A DNA stretch of 38,401 nt from Chitinophaga pinensis (GTDB lineage Bacteria; Bacteroidota; Bacteroidia; CAMBQF01). The notes beneath the pieces were generated by a model. The model made no database searches. It was not told the origin of the DNA and saw nothing but the letters and a program-made list of their open reading frames with translations. The stretch lies in the NCBI GenBank assembly GCA_945869825.1, contig CAMBQF010000010.1, positions 1 through 38,401 on the forward strand, given 5' to 3'. Made by a program: the position numbers and the translations under genes. Positions 32,813-38,401 of this stretch are shown here, piece by piece. Position 1 is the first letter of the stretch; every line of letters begins with the position of its first letter.

Positions 32813-34836
32813 AGCGGTTTATATTTAACCATTCTTATGCCATCAATATTTTCAACAGAATGTTCAACCCCATCAATAAAATAGCTTGTCCTTTCGCCTT
32901 CGGGCACTCTAATCCATAGTGTTTCTTTAAGCAATGCCTTTGGGTGCATTTTTACTGTTATGTTTTGCTGCGCGCCGGCAACCTGCTCAACCTCAGCACC
33001 TGGAAATATATGCCCACCACCGCCTGCAATGCAGAAACCAGTATTTATCTGCTCTAAAAATACCTTGGTTTGGTATCCGTTTAGCTTTACCGTTGTAGGC
33101 TGCTCTATCTTTTTAGTTTCTGAAGAATAGAATTTAGCCGCGTCTTTAATTTCAAACGTTGCGTCTTTTTTGCCCAGGTTTATAAATACGCGGTAGTATA
33201 AACTCTGTATACGTATGCGTACATCAAAAGCCATCCCTTTTCTGTTTACAAAGGCTGTTTGCTTTTGCACATGGGGGAATGTAGACTTATACAGGCGCAT
33301 GGTTTCATCATCGTACTCATTTATATTATCTGAGGTAAATACCAAACCGCCAAAAAGAAGGTTGGTTACCAAAAGCGTGTATTGCTGTTTTTTGCTTAGC
33401 CTGTTTTTCTTTTCACGCAGTATAAAAACATCGGGGTCGTTTAGGAACACTCGGCCGTTCATAGCCCTGCGGTTAATAGTGTCAAGTAAGGCATTATTGG
33501 TAGAAATACGCTCGCGCAAACCCACTGCCTTACCCGATTTTAACTCCCAGCCCAAGCTAATGTCAGAGCCTATGCGGCAATAATCTACCATTCCATATGC
33601 AGGGGCTAAAGGCACCCCACAGCCCAATATTATTTTATCGGTACAAATTCGGCGGAGCAGTTGCATGGCATCCCGCATAATCTCTCCACGGGTTTTATCC
33701 CTTCGGGGAATAAGTCCTGCAGCAAAAAGAAAATCGAGTTTTACCATATCAAAACCCCAATTGGTAAATATGGTTTTGAAAACTTCTTCCAGGTATTTTA
33801 CAACATCATCGTTATAAATATCAAGCGCATAGTACCATGCGTTTTTGCCTTTGCCCCAACCCGGGTTGTAACCAGCGTGTATCAGGTGGTGGCTATCAAT
33901 CTTTACCAACCAATCGGGGTGTTTGGCAAATAATTCAGAGTTGCCCGATGCTATTAATGGCGCCAGCCATAAACCGGCTTTGTAGCCTTTAGCATGGATA
34001 TTATCAGTTAACGCTTTTAAACCTGATGGGAACTTCTTATTCACCTGTAACCAGTCGCCGGTTTTTTCCTGCCAACCGTCATCAATCTGAAAATAATCAA
34101 TGGATATTTTATGCTTATCAAAGGCCGCGATGTTTTCATTGATTACCTCCTCGCTAATGTTGGTATAGTGATAGTACCAGCTGGTCCAGCCTGTCGCAGG
34201 CTTGGCTTTTTTATCAAGTGGCGGCATAGCGGCGTAGTAAACCTGCCATGCGCTATCTTCAAAATCTTCGCACTCGAACAATTCAAAAACCATTTGCTCT
34301 TTGCCTATTACAAGGCCTTTACATTCGGCAATAATGTATAGTTTATCCTCAGGAACAACATGTTGAAAAATGGTGTAGTGCTTATTCTCGTTTAATGAGC
34401 CTAAAAGTAGCACCCTGTCGTCAACTTTGCTGCGTATGTAGGTATGGGTAAACGCATGCAAATAGCCTTTTTTATGTGGGTTGTGGAAGATAGAACTATC
34501 TCCCGCGGGACTGGCCATGTTGTATATTAATGGGCTAAGCTTATCGATTTTTTCTGTCAGGTAGTACTCACGTGTTTCGGTCCACGATTGGAAACCGTTA
34601 AGCAGCACACTTATTTTATCGGCATAATTAACTTTAGCTACCAGTTGCAGCTTATCAATTTTAATTTTATCAGTAGGCTTTATTACAACCTTATGTTTAA
34701 AAGTGCTTTTACTGCGTAGCGCCTCGGCGGTATAGCTTACAGTAAAATGCTCGCCGGCTAAGCCGTCTACCAGTTCTTTTTCAACGGTGTAGAGCTTATC
34801 ATTAAGGTAATACGAGAGGACAAAATTAAACGTCAT
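32809..34836 (-). CDS. Alpha-galactosidase, GH36 family
   Basis: This 675-aa enzyme should hydrolyse terminal alpha-galactosides. It has a beta-sandwich N-domain (about 1-210), the catalytic barrel (about 210-530) with GWTSWYYHYTNISEE, YFQIDDGWQEKTGDW, the nucleophile D368 in MVKLDFLFAAG and acid/base D425 in CRIGSDISLGWE, and a C-terminal beta domain. There is no signal peptide, so it works in the cytosol on imported sugars. Its start overlaps the stop of the mutarotase-like gene by one base (TAATG), and it overlaps dgkA by 4 bp. The substrate could also be a related galactoside-like sugar. Confidence 0.92.
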   Translation of the reverse strand: MTFNFVLSYYLNDKLYTVEKELVDGLAGEHFTVSYTAEALRSKSTFKHKVVIKPTDKIKIDKLQLVAKVNYADKISVLLNGFQSWTETREYYLTEKIDKLSPLIYNMASPAGDSSIFHNPHKKGYLHAFTHTYIRSKVDDRVLLLGSLNENKHYTIFQHVVPEDKLYIIAECKGLVIGKEQMVFELFECEDFEDSAWQVYYAAMPPLDKKAKPATGWTSWYYHYTNISEEVINENIAAFDKHKISIDYFQIDDGWQEKTGDWLQVNKKFPSGLKALTDNIHAKGYKAGLWLAPLIASGNSELFAKHPDWLVKIDSHHLIHAGYNPGWGKGKNAWYYALDIYNDDVVKYLEEVFKTIFTNWGFDMVKLDFLFAAGLIPRRDKTRGEIMRDAMQLLRRICTDKIILGCGVPLAPAYGMVDYCRIGSDISLGWELKSGKAVGLRERISTNNALLDTINRRAMNGRVFLNDPDVFILREKKNRLSKKQQYTLLVTNLLFGGLVFTSDNINEYDDETMRLYKSTFPHVQKQTAFVNRKGMAFDVRIRIQSLYYRVFINLGKKDATFEIKDAAKFYSSETKKIEQPTTVKLNGYQTKVFLEQINTGFCIAGGGGHIFPGAEVEQVAGAQQNITVKMHPKALLKETLWIRVPEGERTSYFIDGVEHSVENIDGIRMVKYKPL

Positions 34837-35795
34837 TACACTATAGGTTTTAAAACTATGTTGAGGTTAAAGGTAATTGATTGTCCGGGTTTTAATGGTG
34901 CCAGCGTTCCGTTTTTTGCTGCCATTTCAGCAGTGTCGTAAAAGCCGTTACAAGGCTCTAATGCTACGTTATATTCATTTTTAAAGCCCCCTTCGTTTAT
35001 CCACACCCCTAAATAAGGTAGTTTTTTTTGGTTGAATAGCAGCTGGTATTCCAGTTGTTTGTGATTTAGCAACAGGCTGCAATTACCTACAGCAATTTTT
35101 CCGTCAACATAGTATTTTTCACTTTTATTGGCAGCCTTTGGAGCGATTTTATCCAGTCTTATTCCATCTTTGTTAATAGGGTAGGAGTGAAGGGAATTGA
35201 CAGTACTAAGCATATTACTTTTGTGCACATTTACAACGCTACTAACGCCGGTTAGTAGTATCTCAGTTTCTTCATCAACCGCCACCAAACCATGAAAAGC
35301 CCATAGGCCATAAAGTGGTTGTTTATCTTTATTGGTAATGCGGTAAGCTAAATTTACCTCGTTGCCGTTTAGTGCTATATGGCGCTCAAAAATATAGTTA
35401 TGCATAACACCCTGCACACGGCCGTAAAGGCCTTTGCTATCAAACATACATTGCCAGGGCAGGGCCCATATTTCGCCATGGTCGGGCCATTGGGTGGCGG
35501 GGTTGGTAGCATCGGCGCAAACGTCAATAGTAGGAAACATTTCGTCGCTACCCGATGTATCGAATGCGGCAAATTCATCGCCATAGGCAGGCAAAGTATA
35601 TCCGCCATTAGCAGGCTGAAAGAATACCTCGAAATTTTGTGGCTTATATACCAGCGATGCTATTTTGGCGCCAAGGCCGGGCAACACTGCAAGTTTAAGC
35701 TCATCATTCTCTAAAAATAGCGCCTGTTGATTTAAATGTTCACCTTTGTATTGCCGCATGGCATGTTTTATGTTTATTTGAAACAAAAATTGCAT
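34836..35795 (-). CDS. Aldose 1-epimerase-like protein (mutarotase superfamily)
   Basis: The 319-aa protein resembles galactose mutarotase-type enzymes that interconvert alpha and beta sugar anomers. Visible segments include LAVLPGLGAKIASLVYK (about 34-50), the EMFPTIDVC region (about 85), YGLWAFHGLVAVDE (about 165) and NEYNVALEPCNGFYDTAEM (about 278-296). Classical catalytic His/Glu pairs are not all clear, so substrate and activity are uncertain. An in-frame ATG at 35759 would give a start of MRQYKGEHLNQQ and a longer promoter spacer; I list the longer start at 35795. It heads an operon with GH36 and dgkA, in line with galactoside metabolism. Confidence 0.82.
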   Translation of the reverse strand: MQFLFQINIKHAMRQYKGEHLNQQALFLENDELKLAVLPGLGAKIASLVYKPQNFEVFFQPANGGYTLPAYGDEFAAFDTSGSDEMFPTIDVCADATNPATQWPDHGEIWALPWQCMFDSKGLYGRVQGVMHNYIFERHIALNGNEVNLAYRITNKDKQPLYGLWAFHGLVAVDEETEILLTGVSSVVNVHKSNMLSTVNSLHSYPINKDGIRLDKIAPKAANKSEKYYVDGKIAVGNCSLLLNHKQLEYQLLFNQKKLPYLGVWINEGGFKNEYNVALEPCNGFYDTAEMAAKNGTLAPLKPGQSITFNLNIVLKPIV

Positions 35796-35815
35796 TTTTT
35801 GTATAGCAATACCAC

Positions 35816-36619
35816 ATGTACAAGCTTATTTATTTATACACCATAATTGCTACCCTGTTTATAACCAGGGCAAACGCGCAGCTAAATTTTACACTGGAGC
35901 GTACGCAAACCGTTAGTGGCACCAAGTTGTATGTAGATAATTTGCAGAATGTATATGTGATAAACGATAACGAGATTTTTAAATACAAGCCCGATGGCAA
36001 GCTTTTCAACAGGTACTCTAACAAATCGTTAGGAAAGGTTACGCTGATAGACGTAAGCAACCCGCTAAAGATGCTGTTATTTTACAAAGACTTTTCGCGG
36101 ATTGTGTATTTGGATAACACACTTACCGAGAATGGCAGCGCGGTGTTTTTAGATGAGAATGATTTGGAGCTGGCAACATTAGCCTGTAGTAGTTACGATA
36201 ACGGGTTGTGGGTATATACAACCCAAAACTTCCGCCTGGTGCGTTTTAGGCAGGATTTAACTACATCGGTAGATGTAAAGAATATTAACAACTTTGTTAA
36301 TTTTGGTATACAGCCCAACTACCTTATAGAACGTGAGGGGCAGGTGTATATGAACGACTCTACCCTAGGTGTAGTGGTGTTTGATATTTTTGGAACGTAT
36401 TATAAGACTGTGCCGATTAAAGGCTTGGATAAGATTGAAGTATCGAACAACAAGATATTTTACCTGAAAGGGGACAAGCTTGGTGTTTATGATATGAAGA
36501 CTTTTGAAGATTTTGAAATTACACTTCCATCAACAGGTAAAGCCATAGATTTTAATATAAACGAGAATAAGTTGTATGTGCTGAAAGAGGGGAAGCTGGA
36601 AGTGTATAAGATAGAATGA
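35816..36619 (+). CDS. Unknown exported beta-propeller-like protein
   Basis: The 267-aa protein has a signal peptide (cleavage near ITRANAQ, about residue 22). The rest is built of short repeats of the form LYVDNLQNVYVINDNEIFKY, IVYLDNTL, LVRFRQDLTTSVDV, KIFYLKGDKLGVYDMKTF and KLYVLKEGKLEVYKIE, which suggests a small beta-propeller. I know no named family and no catalytic motif is visible. It could sense or bind a ligand in the periplasm. It diverges from the mutarotase operon and converges with feoB, leaving only 4 bp between stops. Confidence 0.8.
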   Translation: MYKLIYLYTIIATLFITRANAQLNFTLERTQTVSGTKLYVDNLQNVYVINDNEIFKYKPDGKLFNRYSNKSLGKVTLIDVSNPLKMLLFYKDFSRIVYLDNTLTENGSAVFLDENDLELATLACSSYDNGLWVYTTQNFRLVRFRQDLTTSVDVKNINNFVNFGIQPNYLIEREGQVYMNDSTLGVVVFDIFGTYYKTVPIKGLDKIEVSNNKIFYLKGDKLGVYDMKTFEDFEITLPSTGKAIDFNINENKLYVLKEGKLEVYKIE

Positions 36620-36623
36620 TAGG

Positions 36624-38401
36624 TTAGCTAAAAATATTCCACACGGCCCAAGAGCCAAGGTAGGCCAAGGCACCCATATAAATAAACTGCAGCAGGGGTA
36701 TATACCAGCTGCGTGTTTCGCGGAACATAACGGCCAGTGTGCTCATACATTGCAGGGCAAATACATAAAATACCATAATAGATAAACCCAACGCCAGTGT
36801 ATAACGGCTTTGGCCAGTTGCAGGGTCAATATCGCCGCGCATACGCTCTTTAATGGTTTCGTAGTTACCATCGTCTTCTACACTATAAATAGTGCTCATA
36901 GTGCCTACGTATGCTTCGCGGGCGGCAAATGAGGTAACCAAGGCAATGCCAATTTTCCAATCGAAGCCTAATGGTTTTATTGCCGGTTCTATTTTCTTAC
37001 CCATAATACCTGCGTAGGATGCCAGCAACTTATCGGAGTTCTTTTGCGTCTCCATGTTTTGCAGGGTAAGCGAATCCATGGATGCGGTATTCATGGCTGC
37101 ATACTTAGCATCAATAGCCTGGTAATCGCTCTGGGGGCCGTGGGTAGAAAGCACCCAAAGTACAATAGAAATGGCAACAATAATTAAGCCGGCATCCATA
37201 ACAAAAACCCTTGCCTTGTTATACATGGTAAGCAAAACGGTTTTAGGTTTTGGCGCACGGTAAATAGGCATTTCCATTATAAACACGCTACGCTCTTTGC
37301 TGCGTATAATGTATTTAAGTATTAACGCTGTTACAATAGCCGCTACAAAGCCAAGCATGTATAAGGCAAAAAATACCATGCCTTGTAAGCTAATGAATCC
37401 ACCAATATAAGTAGGAGGAATAACCAATGCTATCATTAATGTATAAACAGGCAGGCGCGCCGAGCAACTCATTAATGGGGTTACCAAAATAGTAATAAGG
37501 CGCTCTTTACGGTTGCTGATGGTGCGTGCCGACATGATAGCAGGAACAGCACAAGCTAACCCACTGATAAGCGGAATAACCGAACGGCCATTTAAGCCAA
37601 AGCGACGCAATAGCCTATCCATTATAAAAGATACGCGGGCCATGTAGCCGGTATCTTCCAGTATGGCAATAAAACCGAACAGTATTGCTATTTGCGGCAC
37701 AAACATAATTACTCCGCTAAGGCCAGGTATTAAACCACCGGTTACCAAATCGGTAAAAATGCCGGCGGGCATTGTTTGGGTTAGCCAGTCGGCGAGGTTG
37801 CCAAAGCCACGGTCTATAAGGTCCATAGGGTATGCCGACCAAGTAAAGATGGATTGAAACACAATAAGCATAACTGCGGCGAATATGATAAAGCCCCAGA
37901 ATTTATGGGTGAGCACATTATCAATACGCTGGGTAATGCTTACTTTGGGTTGTTCAACATTGGTTACGCTTTGCAGATTGCTAACCAAGGCGTCTATCTT
38001 ATCATACCGCTCCAGTGTTTCGGCCAGTATAATGTCTTTAATCTGCGGCTTGTGCAGATCGATTAGTTTACGGATACGACCTTGCACATCGGGCCTGTGC
38101 TGAAAATATGGTATTAAATCGATATGCTTAACAACCTGAAACGCAGAGTAGGGAGAGTTGCATGTTACCTGCTTTTGTACCTCAACTAATAAGTCGGGCG
38201 CATATTTGCTAAAGGGTATAAAATCTGTTTTTGGGTATAAGGCGGTGCGGGTAAGTTGTTTTTTTAGCTCATCAACGCCTTTGCCTTCGCGGGCATTTAC
38301 CTCAAAAACTTCAATACCTAATTTATCGGCTAGCTCATCTTTATCAATAACAATCCCCTGCTTTTGGGCAACATCAATCATGTTAAGCGCCAAAATAACC
38401 G
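36624..38401 (-). CDS. feoB: Ferrous iron transporter FeoB (5' end beyond the window)
   Basis: FeoB imports Fe2+ across the inner membrane, using a GTP-binding N-domain. The gene is cut at the window's end, so its start is missing. The visible N-terminal part starts with VILALNMIDVA, the G4 motif NxxD. The coming helical domain spacer leads to the membrane part (about 170 to 589 of the visible frame) with GLSCAVPAIMSARTISNRKE, TPLMSCSARLPVYTLM and AAREAYVGTMSTIY, the usual gate segments. An in-frame TTG at 38393 is not the true start. feoA is not visible in this window. Confidence 0.95.
   Translation of the reverse strand, partial: VILALNMIDVAQKQGIVIDKDELADKLGIEVFEVNAREGKGVDELKKQLTRTALYPKTDFIPFSKYAPDLLVEVQKQVTCNSPYSAFQVVKHIDLIPYFQHRPDVQGRIRKLIDLHKPQIKDIILAETLERYDKIDALVSNLQSVTNVEQPKVSITQRIDNVLTHKFWGFIIFAAVMLIVFQSIFTWSAYPMDLIDRGFGNLADWLTQTMPAGIFTDLVTGGLIPGLSGVIMFVPQIAILFGFIAILEDTGYMARVSFIMDRLLRRFGLNGRSVIPLISGLACAVPAIMSARTISNRKERLITILVTPLMSCSARLPVYTLMIALVIPPTYIGGFISLQGMVFFALYMLGFVAAIVTALILKYIIRSKERSVFIMEMPIYRAPKPKTVLLTMYNKARVFVMDAGLIIVAISIVLWVLSTHGPQSDYQAIDAKYAAMNTASMDSLTLQNMETQKNSDKLLASYAGIMGKKIEPAIKPLGFDWKIGIALVTSFAAREAYVGTMSTIYSVEDDGNYETIKERMRGDIDPATGQSRYTLALGLSIMVFYVFALQCMSTLAVMFRETRSWYIPLLQFIYMGALAYLGSWAVWNIFS

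Overview
The window is chromosomal DNA from a member of the Bacteroidota. The evidence is direct. Several genes carry perfect TAnnTTTG −7 promoter elements. Five proteins end in type IX secretion system (T9SS) sorting domains: four of type A, counting PorZ itself, and one of type B. The T9SS attachment factor PorZ is encoded here. There are two secreted collagen-like proteins with the 'GINYQAV.RDNTG' head common in this phylum. Proteins and spacers look typical of an environmental, moderately AT-rich member, possibly near Chitinophagales or Sphingobacteriales, but I cannot place it further. Apart from the short palindromic repeats, I see no phage, IS element, CRISPR array, tRNA or rRNA.

Layout. 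1-6.4 kb: purL, an rRNA methyltransferase (rlmD-like), a PRPP-dependent phosphoribosyltransferase, a secreted PKD/T9SS protein and pnuC, with spacers holding palindromic repeat elements. 6.4-9 kb: a T9SS-exported serine hydrolase, an unknown 138-aa protein and a small T9SS cargo. 9-12.6 kb: a collagen-like fibre protein with a 27-bp repeat array, a DUF2279-type protein, psd, and a small Cys-rich exported protein. 12.6-16.7 kb: aspartate kinase, a von Willebrand A surface protein and truB. 16.8-20.6 kb: a large PKD-repeat protein with a type B sorting domain. 20.7-24.2 kb: an outer-membrane barrel candidate, Mn-type superoxide dismutase, a 537-bp regulatory spacer, an orphan LuxR-type response regulator and a KirBac-like K+ channel. 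24.2-30.1 kb: lpxB-spoIID-like-kir operon, hsp20, and the nadD-porZ operon. 30.2-36.6 kb: a second collagen-like protein, a CDF metal transporter, a mutarotase-GH36-dgkA operon, and an unknown secreted protein. 36.6 kb to the end: feoB, cut by the window edge.

How genes work together. Much of the window concerns the cell envelope: lipid precursors (psd, dgkA, lpxB), T9SS attachment (porZ) and T9SS cargo (the PKD proteins, serine hydrolase and small cargo). The two collagen-like proteins share a head domain but have unrelated tips, which suggests a modular surface fibre family. Housekeeping genes (purL, lysC, truB, nadD) lie between them.

Most notable signals. (1) Upstream of the orphan response regulator, TTACAC-type sites recur at almost exact 41-42 bp steps, four helical turns. 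(2) TAATAT recurs four times at exact 11-bp steps before the serine hydrolase. (3) A G10 tract lies inside porZ. (4) TAnnTTTG boxes lie only 4-5 nt before the ATG of purL, the phosphoribosyltransferase and nadD, which implies leaderless or nearly leaderless mRNAs. Nothing here is a clearly new defence or mobile system.
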